From Hofstenia miamia (lineage: Eukaryota; Xenacoelomorpha; Acoela), in contig SCFE01000001.1 in NCBI GenBank assembly GCA_004352715.1, forward strand, positions 4,461,746 to 4,525,745: DNA of 64,000 nt, written 5' to 3'. The position numbers and the translations under genes are program-made. Positions 29,901-41,385 of this stretch are shown one piece after another; position 1 is the stretch's first letter, and each line of letters begins with the position of its first letter. The notes under the pieces were generated by a model, which was not told the origin of the DNA, did no database searches, and saw only the letters and a program-made list of their open reading frames with translations.

Positions 29901-31716
29901 TGCCTACTGGGATATTTTAGTCCATGATTTCCACAGTATCTGGTTTCAGTGAGGCTTGTACTTGTTGTGCTAATGTAATAGCTTTTGGATCATTCCATAA
30001 TAGCAGATCAGCATGTTTCATGTAGTGTGTAGCATAACAGAAAGCCTCTAGTTGAGTGCTAACTTTCTTAGCAAAGCTATAGAATTTCAATTTTTGTAAG
30101 CATTGCAATATTGGGATTGATTTGCATAAATTTTTGAGTTTTCTTGTAAAAATATTGTAGTAATTGAGGTATAGTCTTTTAATGCTATTAGCAGCATCTA
30201 TGTCAGATGCATGTTTCTTCTTCTTCTTCTGTAGAAGAAGGTGAAAAAACTTAATAGATTTGAATGATATTTCATTTCATTGAAAAAGATTGATATGTTG
30301 TTGTTGACAATCTCTTTGGGGATTAGTTCTGTATCTGAAATTTTTGCTCTCATCAAAGTGATGATTTTGATTCATTTTGAAATATTGTAATATTGTAATG
30401 CAATACATTAAGTCTCCTATTCTTGAGAAAGGAATGAGTGTTTTGTTGTGAAGTTTTTTAACACTGGTTTTGATGTAATATAATTGTTCAGCAATTGGTT
30501 TTCCATTTCAATAGATGTGATCTAATGGTACATGGTCATTTGTGTATAAATGTGATACATCATCTTCTTTTAAGAGTTTTAATTTGCTCTACTTGTATCA
30601 ATTAAAATTAAGAGTATTTATGAGCTCTCCTAGGTTGTTTATGTTTACATATTACTCATTGTCTCTGAGAGGGATATTTAGGCTACATTTTTCTTGTGCT
30701 TAGAGCACCATGCATGTTGAATGATTGCTGTATGTACAAGTGGTGATGGTATGCAATAGTTGTTTTCTGTTCCAATGAATTCCTCAAGGGATAGCATCAG
30801 TGTGAGTTACAGCCAGGTTTCCCTATAGAAACAGGATAGTTCACCTGTCCACAACCTATCTGCTTTCATAGGGAGCCCAAGTGTAATTGTGGATGGATTC
30901 ATTCAACATTTGATTCAGAGATGTGAATTGTTGAGGTGGTGCAATCTACATTGAGAACTACTTGTGAATGATATTAGATTTAGACCAGGATTCATTGAAC
31001 AGAATTTTCAAAAGTGCAAGTGAATGTGTATCTTTTGAGAACATATATTGTTGTGATGCTATAGTAGTGTCTGTAGGCACTGCTGTGATAACTCATGTAA
31101 GGTAATTGTAGACTTTGGTTTTTATCCATTCAAGGTTCTTAGGGCTTATATCAATCTGCATTTGATGCTAAGATTATTTGAGTGGAATTTGAGCTAGCTT
31201 CATTATTTTGCAGCAGTTATGGAGACTGCTGCTTATGTTCCAATTTTTTTATCAGTATGTGTTGATTTCCATCCTTTTTGTATTTAACAGAGGGAGAAAT
31301 TTCATTGTATGAGTATTCCAAATACCAACAGTTGTGATAATTAAAAAGAATGTCATTTTTAATAATGAGTAGCCATTTTCACAACTTGTTGTAGTATGCT
31401 TCCATGGAATGTGAAATCCTTTTTTGTAGGTGTAAAGATGAAAGCAGAGTATTATCATCCAGCAGTGTTGAGAATTTGGCATCACATGTGGTGACCCACA
31501 TAAATTTATTGCAAGTGTCTGTGACAATGTGTACATCTCACAGAGCAATAGCTAGCTTGTTAATAATAAGAGTGATTGGTAGGGTTCCAAGTGGTTTTTT
31601 TGATGATCTTGGAGTAGTATTTTTCAAATATGTTAATGGATTTAGTATTTTTCCAGGTGGAGACATCATTAACATAGTACCATATAGAAGATAATTCTTG
31701 AGCCTGCAAGAGATAG
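29901..31716 (-). pseudogene. Minus gypsy element, ORF3 C-terminal part (degenerate)
   Basis: Minus-strand frames with several stops run from 31,716 to the stop at 29,917. Recognisable stretches include LSQTLAINLCGSPHVMPNSQ (31,530), TDTTIASQQYMFSKDTHSL (31,080), and the open 30,236-29,917 ending KPDTVEIMD. The position after integrase and before the 3' LTR is where env-type genes sit, but I see no clear signal peptide or transmembrane anchor and cannot assign a function. CpG is absent. Confidence 0.4.
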
Positions 31717-32566
31717 TGTAGAGTCACTCAGGGAAATTTTGTGATTATTATTTCTTGATTTTATATTTGCATTGACGTCAGTATGATGTAAAGCCTTATT
31801 TTGGTTTTAGTTTATGAAAATAATTTACTGTCCCCTCAATTTGGTGCTACATATTATTATTGCTCAAATTGAATTCTGAGGGAAAAACATAACATGATTA
31901 TCACATGATCTTTAGTTGTAAACAAAGACAGGTAATAATTTGAATTGTATAAATTGAGCAACAATGTAGAGAATGGTTAATAGATTTTACCCAGCTCTAA
32001 CTACCATTTACCATTTATTTTATTAACTTTCTTTTTCAATATGCAAATAACTGTGTAAGTTACAGTGACAATTTGGGAGTACTTTCCTCAAGTACTGGTG
32101 TGACAATTTGGGACCTTTTAGGCTATGTATACAGCTACATATAGGGAAATAATAAAACTTTCAATCTCTTTCAACAAGTACTGATAACTGATTACACTGT
32201 GATGATATTATACCATTGGTTAGCATGAATGCATGGCAACTACATGCTAGTATTTAGTGAGCTGAGAGATAACAATGCAAATGAGATGTTTATTTTTAGT
32301 GATGAGATAGATAATAAAATGTGAGACAATTAGGGTAGCACTATTCACTCAAGTTAAGCACTTCTCATTTTGGATATCCCTTTGGCTGGAAGCCATACAA
32401 ATTGGTCATCTTGGATTTTACCTAAAAAGTATTAGTTACTTTGATGAATTACTGATGTTTGTTCTAATAAATTCCCTATGTTAATTTACTGGAATTAGGG
32501 CTGTTATGATAATGTCACTACTATGAGTTCTATAGTGTAATTAGAGTGCCAGCGTGTGATTCTATA
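31717..32566. mobile_element. Solo LTR, family A, copy 2 (TSD ATAG)
   Basis: TGTAGAGTCACTCAGGG to GTGTGATTCTATA, 850 bp, with ATAG on both sides (31,713-31,716 and 32,567-32,570). Inserted inside ORF3 of the minus-strand gypsy element, hence younger than it. Confidence 0.78.
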
Positions 32567-33350
32567 ATAGGAATAATGGTGAGTTCATAGGATTTGCTTT
32601 TACATAAATGTTCTTGTGTTCTATGTGACTAGGAAATGCTAATGAGGGATCTTTTGTAAGGTGGATTGATATGAGTCCTATTGCAGATTTGGTATTACAA
32701 TCTTGAGCATGTGCTTATTGGATTGCTGCAGGTTAATCAGTAACTGTTCTTCAAAGTAATGATATGTTTCTGAGGTTGATCAGATAGAAATGGCAGGCCA
32801 GCTGTTATCAGTTGGGCAATCTGCTTTAATGTTTGTCCAGATATTGACATTATTGAGAGTGTTTACTAACTGGCAGAAGGCAAGAGACATGTGAATGTCA
32901 GCAATTGATAATTGTGCTCTTTTTTCAGCAATCAATTCATATGATTGTGCTTCAAGCAGAATATCAATTGCTAAATAGTTGTCTACCATTATTTGAGGCT
33001 GTAGGGGTATATGGTGTAGAAATGAATCAGTATGAATGATAGCAACAGTTAAATCACAAAAGTTTTGTAAATGATAGTAATTGTACAATCAAAATCCAGT
33101 AGTATAATAACTAAATGTATTTTGTTAGCTTTCATGAGGCAGTATGCTAAAGACATCTTATCCAGTAATTTTGTATCACAAAGTTCTTAAAAAGATTAGC
33201 TTTGTAAGTAACAAGATTATGTAAGTTTGTTAGTTGTAATTCAGCATCAAAACAAGTATGCAATGTACTGAGGAAATAAGCTTGATTCATGTCTTTATGC
33301 ATTGATTGTGGGTAGAAGACTATCATCTGGATAGCCAGATGCTTCTTAGC
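32567..33350 (-). pseudogene. Minus gypsy element, ORF3 middle part
   Basis: Contains the frame at 33,088-32,780 with PLQPQIMVDNYLAIDILLEA. It resembles MVDPCIAIDLFKQVKTIEMT in the third ORF of the plus-strand element (50,977). 32,852-33,350 is repeated almost exactly at 33,596-34,094. Confidence 0.5.
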
Positions 33351-33351
33351 N

Positions 33352-33594
33352 ATTCGGGAGTGCTTTCACTAGCACAGGGCGACAAGTTGCTTCTGGGGGT
33401 CTTGAAATATGGGCCAATGTGCAAATTAGTTTCAGATAGAGGTCTGCAATTTGAAAGTAACCTTTTACATGCTTTGATGAATGAATTGGAAGTAATTCAC
33501 GAATTAACAACAGCTTACCATCATCAAGCTAATGGGTTGGTAGAAAGGTTGAATTGAACCCTCATTAAATTGATTTGGGTTGCATTGTCCTGAG
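33352..33594 (+). pseudogene. Gypsy integrase fragment bracketed by single Ns
   Basis: Plus-strand peptide KLVSDRGLQFESNLLHALMN through TTAYHHQANGLVERLN covers the second catalytic Asp and the Glu of a DDE integrase, then meets a TGA. It resembles but is not identical to the plus-strand element's integrase. It is flanked by N at 33,351 and 33,595, lies in the wrong orientation for the surrounding element, and carries CpGs. It is probably a misplaced contig. Confidence 0.75.
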
Positions 33595-33595
33595 N

Positions 33596-34094
33596 ATTGA
33601 GAGTGTTTACTAACTGGCAGAAGGCAAGAGACATGTGAATGTCAGCAATTGATAATTGTGCTCTTTTTTCAGCAATCAATTCATATGATTGTGCTTCAAG
33701 CAGAATATCAATTGCTAAATAGTTGTCTACCATTATTTGAGGCTGTAGGGGTATATGGTGTAGAAATGAATCAGTATGAATGATAGCAACAGTTAAATCA
33801 CAAAAGTTTTGTAAATGATAGTAATTGTACAATCAAAATCCAGTAGTATAATAACTAAATGTATTTTGTTAGCTTTCATGAGGCAGTATGCTAAAGACAT
33901 CTTATCCAGTAATTTTGTATCACAAAGTTCTTAAAAAGATTAGCTTTGTAAGTAACAAGATTATGTAAGTTTGTTAGTTGTAATTCAGCATCAAAACAAG
34001 TATGCAATGTACTGAGGAAATAAGCTTGATTCATGTCTTTATGCATTGATTGTGGGTAGAAGACTATCATCTGGATAGCCAGATGCTTCTTAGC
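33596..34094 (-). repeat. Duplicate of 32,852-33,350 (499 bp)
   Basis: Starts right after a single N and matches the earlier segment nearly base for base. The continuation reads on into ORF3 (QMIVFYPQSMHKDMNQAY), similar to NMILSYQRELDEMVEQPY in the plus element. The copy next to N at 33,351 ends where this one continues, the pattern of a redundant contig end. Confidence 0.85.
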
Positions 34095-34103
34095 ATTTAT
34101 TAT

Positions 34104-35017
34104 TGTAGAGTCACTCAGGGCCCTATTTTTTGATTTCATTATTTCACACTCTGAAAATAGTATTACATCTTTTTGATGCCTTTATTTGATGATTAGATGC
34201 TATCAATTTGTATCAATTTCTTGAATTCAATTTGTTCACATTTTTGAGTGCAGTTATTTGATAGAATTATTATTTGTCCCCTCAGTTTAAATTATGTGTG
34301 ATTGCTCATTTTAACTTTGCAACAGAAATTGTGTTTAAAACTGTAAACAGTATCCAGGTAATGATTTACAGGATTTTTGTAATAAATATCTGAGAACACT
34401 GTAGCAAAGTGCACAATAGATTTGTCTTCCTCCAACTGTGTTTGATCTTTTTTGCTTTTATTATCTAGTAACCCNGCAACACTTCAGGAGGAAACTGCAC
34501 TGGGTCTGGGGCACCAAATAGCTTCTTAATTGTGACAGCCTGAATCATGGTCTCTTTAGGATACAATTAGGTGTAGGGAGTAACAACTTTTATTTGATTG
34601 ATTCATACATGCACATCATAATATTCACACACTGCAAATTTACTATGCTGTTGGCAAACAAATGCACAGCAATTATGTGCCTTTTGCTATTATTTATTTA
34701 CATGAGCTGAGATAATAGAACTCTGAGATAAATTGTTTATTGAGCTATAAATTACAACTTGAGACACAAAATTAGCACCTTGGCAAGTATGGATGGCTTT
34801 ATTGATATGGCTTTAGTGTGTTGCTGTGTGAATTTGTCACTGTGGATTTCTCTAAGGAATTTCTGTGTTTATTAGGCAAATCAGTGAACCACCAATGTTT
34901 CTTTCTTTTGTTGGAATTCAGGTCATTCTCTGCTATAGTAAACTTTGCAACCTTTGATCTTAACTCTTGAGTTTCCCAGCACCACAAGAGTAGCCAGAGC
35001 TCCCCTGTGATTCTACA
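34104..35017. mobile_element. Solo LTR, family A, copy 3 (TSD TTAT)
   Basis: TGTAGAGTCACTCAGGG to CCCCTGTGATTCTACA, 914 bp, with TTAT on both sides (34,100-34,103 and 35,018-35,021). One N at 34,475. Splits ORF3 of the minus gypsy element: frames resume on both sides. Confidence 0.8.
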
Positions 35018-35911
35018 TTATAAACAGCATAATTGAGCAACTCATTTTGTGGTGAGTAGTATCTACCTGTTTGTTGATGGCTGCTTTCATTTTTAGCAAA
35101 ATGTTAGCTTTGATTATATAATGAGCTGAGCAAGTAGCAATAGGCAATAAACAACATTCTTTAGAGCATTGTACTGAGGCAGATCTTTGGCTAGATATAG
35201 AAGATAGGGGAGTGTGAATATGGTGGTGTATTGTAGATTGTGGTAAAACTAATAGTTGTAGCACCAACTCTTCTGGTATATTAGATTGTAAAATCTTTTT
35301 TGCAGATAAAGTAGTTTTAGTGAACATGTCTGACCCCTCTGTGAATTGGTTACCTGAGCTGTACCACAGGTAGGAACTCAGCAAGGTTGAGTGATCACTC
35401 AAACTGGCTCCACACACTGCACTACACCAATGTGAGGACGAGTGGTTCAATGCATCAAAGTGTGTGTATATTTTGTTTGATTGGGCCACTGTTCACATAG
35501 TAGGAATGTAGTTTCCACCAACACCTAACCTGTCCATCAGATGTGAGGGTAGACTCCTAGTATGGCGTGTGTGTCTAACTCAATATCTGTGGTTGGATAG
35601 TTGGTTTCACTGTTGCTGCTGCAGTTCATAGATAGGACTCTGTTCATTAGAATTTGCACTAAATAAATAATTAAATTAGTATCATAGTTATAAAGACAGC
35701 AAATGTTTTGTGTAAATACCCTATAGGGAGGCAATGTGCATAAAGGAGGAATCACAACTTTAGGATATATCACAGAACTGTCAAATTGTTCCTCATGGAT
35801 GTTGTTTAGCTCAGGCATTTCAAGGTGTGTGTTGGTGTTATTTGTTATTATTTCAAATTCATTTTTATTGTAAATTTTAGCAAGTTCAATAGTTTTAATT
35901 GTTCTTTTCAA
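35018..35911 (-). pseudogene. Minus gypsy element, integrase tail and start of ORF3
   Basis: The 124-codon frame 35,911-35,537 (KRTIKTIELAKIYNKNEF at its start) follows the integrase tail. A second frame, 35,489-35,018, has many His and Ser and no recognised motif. Together they correspond to 49.9-50.5 kb of the plus element. Confidence 0.5.
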
Positions 35912-35927
35912 TGATTGAAAGTTGCAT

Positions 35928-37998
35928 GGGGTGTAATTGTCTTACATGTAATTGTTGTAGTCAAGGATCTTACTGATGGTATGAGGGCCTGACCAAAAAG
36001 TGGCTAACTTTTTCATTTGTTTACTGTCAGATGGTTGAACAAGTATGAATAACCATACCTTGTCTCCCATTTTATGTGGTTCACCATAGAGTTGTTTATT
36101 GTAATTGCATAGTTGACATTTACAGTACTTTTCATATTGTATATGAAAACAGTTTCTTGTAGCTCTGTTATCAGATTTTTTACATAATTGCTATTTGCTT
36201 TTGGTTTATATTTTTAGTATAGCATTGCTAGTGGCATAGAAGCTTCATGACTGAAGGTAGCTTTAAATGGTGTCATTCCTGTTGTATTATAGAAATACTC
36301 TATATGTGGTAGGAAGTACCTCTAAAATTTTAATCTGATGGTTGCAGTAGCAATTCATATAAGTTTGATTAAAGTTGTATTTAAGTGTTCTATTATGCCA
36401 TTACTTTGTTGGTGATGTGGTGCTGTGTGTTCATGCAGGATTTCTAATTGGTGTAATAGTTCTTGTGTTAGTTAAGTTTGAATTGTGTACTGCAATCAGT
36501 TATTATAATTGAAGTTGGTAAGAAATCACAATATCCAGGTATTGAAAAGAGCAGTGGCTACAGTTCATGCTGTTTGATCTGCAAAAGAGACCATTCATGC
36601 ATATTTGGTGAAGATGTTGATATAGCAAGGATGTATTGGTAGCCTTCCTCATCTAATTGTTTGATGTCAACATGTACAATATCAATTGGGCCAGATGATT
36701 CTATTTTTGCAGCTCATTATTCTGAGTGGGAAAATGAGACATGTTGACTAAAATTCATGTGGTGGATTTTTCAATGAATTCAAAGTGTAAGTTCTCTTCG
36801 CATAATGCCTAAGTGACTTTGTTCATGCAATGTTTTGGCTATAGCACATTTGTAGTATTCAGGAAACACAATCTGATTACAGGGCTTACCTATTACAAAG
36901 AGAAAACAATTGGTAGTTAGCTGCCAATTGTAGTTATTAAAGTATTTCAACAAGGTGTTGCATATTGTTATTGTGGGCTCTTTAATTTTATTTATTATTT
37001 GTTTTAATTGTGTGTCATTTTGTTGATGCCTGATGATTTCTTTTTTTTCATTTAGATGATATTGTGACATCAGTACAAAATCAGTGAGCAATCCTATAAT
37101 ATCCTATCTATTAAGGGTTTTGATTTGAAGCTAGATATACCAAAGCTACAGTTTAATAATAACCATTTCTAGTAAAAGCTCAAGTAAAAGTAAGCAGGAG
37201 AGTGTGATGGGGAACAGTGGCCACACTCAGCAGACCTGAAAAAGCTAACCTTGTGAAAGAGTCATTTAAGACTAGAATCCTAATTAGATAAAGAATAGAG
37301 AATAGCTAACTCTTGGTTGCATTAAGTGGAACCAATGTGCAAAGTTAAAATAACCTAAACTCAATGTGGTCCTTCTCTCATTCAATTTAGGTGACAGCAA
37401 TAATAATTAATTTAAACAACAAAGGAAATGCAGTTCCACAAAAACTCCTATCTGTATAGCTAGCCTTGTTAAAGGGACACACTAGTCAAGCTATGCCCTA
37501 TCTAGGCACCCTTTAACTACATGTATAAATTTAGAAAGTCAACATTTTAACTAATACAAAAATAAAGCAAAATGAATTTACTGAAAGTAAATTGAATTTA
37601 AAAAACAAATCAATAAATCACACCTATATCTACTACCAAAAACTGGTAGTGTAAATAGAAATACATACTGTAAAAATATGGACAAATATTAATAACTGGT
37701 ACAATCTAGTCTTCTGCTATCAATTTTACTGTGTCAATATAGCAGAAATTTAAATAACTAAAGATATAGCACCATTTCATTTAGTCAAATAATCAATTGT
37801 AGAATTTCATAAGTCTAAATTGTAAATTTAGAATTCTAAGTAAAGGGTAGGACAGAGTTTTAATGTCTTTATGCCACAATATCTATTATTGGATGTCCTT
37901 GATGTTTGGTATTCTCTTCTAGAAGGGTGTTAGAAATCTGTTTGGAAATAAATGGAAACATGTTTTTTTCATGTTCATGTTTGGTATTATCACATTGA
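35928..37998 (-). repeat. 2,071-bp segment of gypsy integrase plus solo LTR, copy 1 of a tandem duplicate
   Basis: Nearly identical to 38,000-40,070, the offset being 2,072 with a single N between; I saw only a few substitutions. Holds the integrase core (minus strand: VHVDIKQLDEEGYQY, IIITDCSTQF, and an SNGIIEH block, giving the D, D, E positions), the zinc-binding N-terminus at 37,091-36,780, and a family B solo LTR at 37,112-37,878. It is probably an unmerged haplotype or a misjoin. Confidence 0.85.
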
Positions 37999-37999
37999 N

Positions 38000-39163
38000 G
38001 GGGTGTAATTGTCTTACATGTAATTGTTGTAGTCAAGGATCTTACTGATGGTATGAGGGCCTGACCAAAAAGTGTCTAACTTTTTCATTTGTTTACTGTC
38101 AGATGGTTGAACAAGTATGAATAACCATACCTTGTCTCCCATTTTATGTGGTTCACCATAGAGTTGTTTATTGTAATTGCATAGTTGACATTTACAGTAC
38201 TTTTCATATTGTATATGAAAACAGTTTCTTGTAGCTCTGTTATCAGATTTTTTACATAATTGCTATTTGCTTTTGGTTTATATTTTTAGTATAGCATTGC
38301 TAGTGGCATAGAAGCTTCATGACTGAAGGTAGCTTTAAATGGTGTCATTCCTGTTGTATTATAGAAATACTCTATATGTGGTAGGAAGTACCTCTAAAAT
38401 TTTAATCTGATGGTTGCAGTAGCAATTCATATAAGTTTGATTAAAGTTGTATTTAAGTGTTCTACTATGCCATTACTTTGTTGGTGATGTGGTGCTGTGT
38501 GTTCATGCAGGATTTCTAATTGGTGTAATAGTTCTTGTGTTAGTTAAGTTTGAATTGTGTACTGCAATCAGTTATTATAATTGAAGTTGGTAAGAAATCA
38601 CAATATCCAGGTATTGAAAAGAGCAGTGGCTACAGTTCATGCTGTTTGATCTGCAAAAGAGACCATTCATGCATATTTGGTGAAGATGTTGATATAGCAA
38701 GGATGTATTGGTAGCCTTCCTCATCTAATTGTTTGATGTCAACATGTACAATATCAATTGGGCCAGATGATTCTATTTTTGCAGCTCATTATTCTGAGTG
38801 GGAAAATGAGACATGTTGACTAAAATTCATGTGGTGGATTTTTCAATGAATTCAAAGTGTAAGTTCTCTTCGCATAATGCCTAAGTGACTTTGTTCATGC
38901 AATGTTTTGGCTATAGCACATTTGTAGTATTTAGGAAACACAATCTGATTACAGGGCTTACCTATTACAAAGAGAAAACAATTGGTAGTTAGCTGCCAAT
39001 TGTAGTTATTAAAGTATTTCAACAAGGTGTTGCATATTGTTATTGTGGGCTCTTTAATTTTATTTATTATTTGTTTTAATTGTGTGTCATTTTGTTGATG
39101 CCTGATGATTTCTTTTTTTTCATTTAGATGATATTGTGACATCAGTACAAAATCAGTGAGCAA
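38000..39163 (-). pseudogene. Minus gypsy element, integrase (copy 2)
   Basis: The N-terminal piece 39,163-38,852 has KYYKCAIAKTLHEQSHLGIM, the H-x3-H side of the HHCC zinc-binding domain, aligned with EYFKCKLVRKIYEKGHLGIT in the plus element. The catalytic core follows leftward with its D, D and E positions present but the frame broken. The tail ends near 38,000 at the N joint. Integrase would insert the cDNA; this copy is dead. Confidence 0.7.
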
Positions 39164-39183
39164 TCCTATAATATCCTATCTAT

Positions 39184-39950
39184 TAAGGGTTTTGATTTGA
39201 AGCTAGATATACCAAAGCTACAGTTTAATAATAACCATTTCTAGTAAAAGCTCAAGTAAAAGTAAGCAGGAGAGTGTGATGGGGAACAGTGGCCACACTC
39301 AGCAGACCTGAAAAAGCTAACCTTGTGAAAGAGTCATTTAAGACTAGAATCCTAATTAGATAAAGAATAGAGAATAGCTAACTCTTGGTTGCATTAAGTG
39401 GAACCAATGTGCAAAGTTAAAATAACCTAAACTCAATGTGGTCCTTCTCTCATTCAATTTAGGTGACAGCAATAATAATTAATTTAAACAACAAAGGAAA
39501 TGCAGTTCCACAAAAACTCCTATCTGTATAGCTAGCCTTGTTAAAGGGACACACTAGTCAAGCTATGCCCTATCTAGGCACCCTTTAACTACATGTATAA
39601 ATTTAGAAAGTCAACATTTTAACTAATACAAAAATAAAGCAAAATGAATTTACTGAAAGTAAATTGAATTTAAAAAACAAATCAATAAATCACACCTATA
39701 TCTACTACCAAAAACTGGTAGTGTAAATAGAAATACATACTGTAAAAATATGGACAAATATTAATAACTGGTACAATCTAGTCTTCTGCTATCAATTTTA
39801 CTGTGTCAATATAGCAGAAATTTAAATAACTAAAGATATAGCACCATTTCATTTAGTCAAATAATCAATTGTAGAATTTCATAAGTCTAAATTGTAAATT
39901 TAGAATTCTAAGTAAAGGGTAGGACAGAGTTTTAATGTCTTTATGCCACA
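39184..39950 (-). mobile_element. Solo LTR, family B, inserted between RNase H and integrase
   Basis: On the minus strand it runs from TGTGGCATAAAGACATT (39,950) to AAAACCCTTA (39,184). It interrupts pol: coding homologous to the plus element stops at 39,951 and resumes at 39,163. Homologous to the LTRs at 29.3-29.9 and 60.8-61.4 kb, so a relative inserted into an older copy. A short duplication around ATCTAT is possible but not exact. Repeated at 37,112-37,878. Confidence 0.6.
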
Positions 39951-40153
39951 ATATCTATTATTGGATGTCCTTGATGTTTGGTATTCTCTTCTAGAAGGGT
40001 GTTAGAAATCTGTTTGGAAATAAATGGAAACATGTTTTTTTCATGTTCATGTTTGGTATTATCACATTGATACAGATAATGGGCTGTCATAAGATCAAAA
40101 TTGGTATGATGTTTGCCTTTCTTGTGAAATATAGTGAAGTTAAAGTTGGTCAA
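39951..40153 (-). pseudogene. Minus gypsy element, end of RNase H region
   Basis: NFNFTIFHKKGKHHTNFDLM resembles EFTFTIEH..GTLHVNTDF in the plus element (48.5 kb), the conserved end of the gypsy RNase H domain. The frame runs into the solo LTR. The stretch 40,154-40,700 is decayed RNase H sequence. Confidence 0.6.
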
Positions 40154-40699
40154 GTATTCTATCCAGCATGTTGGAGCCTGAGAATTTTTGAGTCAACTTA
40201 TGCCAGAGTTACCAGTGTGTAAAGTAAAGTGTGTTTCTCCTAGGAGATAATAGCAGAATTTTTTCAACCATTCAATTAGAGAAAGCATCTCAAATTTTGT
40301 TGAACTGTAATTCAGGTTTTCTGGTTTTAGTTTATGGTTGAAAAACTAGATAGGTGTTTCCATACTGTTAATTATTTGGCTAATGGCAGCACTGATTGTT
40401 ACAGAGCTAACATCACCATCTAGAATGAACAATTAGGAAAACTCAGATTTGTTTAAACTTGGTAATTTTTTGTGTTCTGACTTAAGGTTATTCAATTTTT
40501 GTTGATGTTGACATGTTCATTCAAAAGCTACTTTAGATTTTAATAAGCTGGACATATGGTTTGTCTTATCAGATATGTTTGGAATAAAGTCTTAGTAATA
40601 GTTGAAAAGCCTCAGATTCATGGAATGTCTTTTTTGTTATTAAGAGGTGCTATTTTCTTGATTGTGATGCAAGCATCTTCTTTTAAACTGATTTTATCT

Positions 40700-41385
40700 T
40701 TTTGTATTTGTTGGCTAAGGAATGTTACAGAAGGTGTTAGAATTTTGGTTTTTTCCATTAACTTTTAGGCCAGATGTTTTAAGTAACTGAAGTAATTTAT
40801 CTAGTTTTGCAATGTGTTCAGCAGGTGGTTTTAATGGGATGAGTATATCATAGATTGTTGTTATTGTTCTGTAGTACTTTTGTAAAATAGTGCTGAAAAG
40901 TTGCTGGGGCATTTTATAGCTTGAAGACCATGTAAAGCCATTTGAACAGTCTGTAAGGAGTGATGAGAGCTGTTTTTTTCAATATCATTTTTGAACATCA
41001 GCACCTGCCAATATGCCTTACAAAGGTCTAGGGTGGTAAAACATGAATTTTAGCAGACAGTGCATGGCATTTTATCAATGTGCAGCAGAGAATAAGCACA
41101 ATTTTTGTGATATTGTTTGATTCACAAATATCTATGCATAGACAGTATTTATCATCTTGTTTAATGAAAATGGTTAGTAATGCATATGGGCTTTTAGATG
41201 TTAGGATAATACCATTATTTAGTAGATCTGTAATAAATTCAAATATTTGTGTTTATATGTTCTGGCAATGGGTGGACTGGTTGGCATTTGGGTTTATTAT
41301 GTATGGTTTCAATACAATTTTTTTCACCTATTGCCTTCCTATGCTGATGTTTCAAAGCTAAATATGGAGCATTTTAGTAGTAAGG
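40700..41385 (-). pseudogene. Minus gypsy element, reverse transcriptase
   Basis: From 41,385 leftward, decayed frames match RT in order: a PVHPLPEHI lead-in, a YxLCIDI strand, a SxDLCKAYWQV-type block (LTTLDLCKAYWQV around 41,030), TPYRLFKWLYMVF, then 40,912-40,715 with MPQQLFSTILQKYYRTI and a PPAEHIAKLDKLLQLLKTSG thumb. The YxDD box reads IYDILI. Many stops and frameshifts. Confidence 0.65.

Larger units (their letters stand above)
26136..31775. other. CpG-free block of about 5.6 kb
   Basis: Reading both within and across blocks, I found no CG dinucleotide between 26,135 and 31,776, although C and G are both common and GC is normal. CpG stays rare to about 52.5 kb and again 57.1-63 kb, but is ordinary left of 26.1 kb and inside the LINE at 52.5-57.1 kb. 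The pattern fits long-term loss of methylated CpG. Confidence 0.85.

Noticed and set aside
31404-31694. 96-codon plus frame
   Set aside because: Lies opposite degenerate ORF3 of the minus gypsy element and has no recognisable content.
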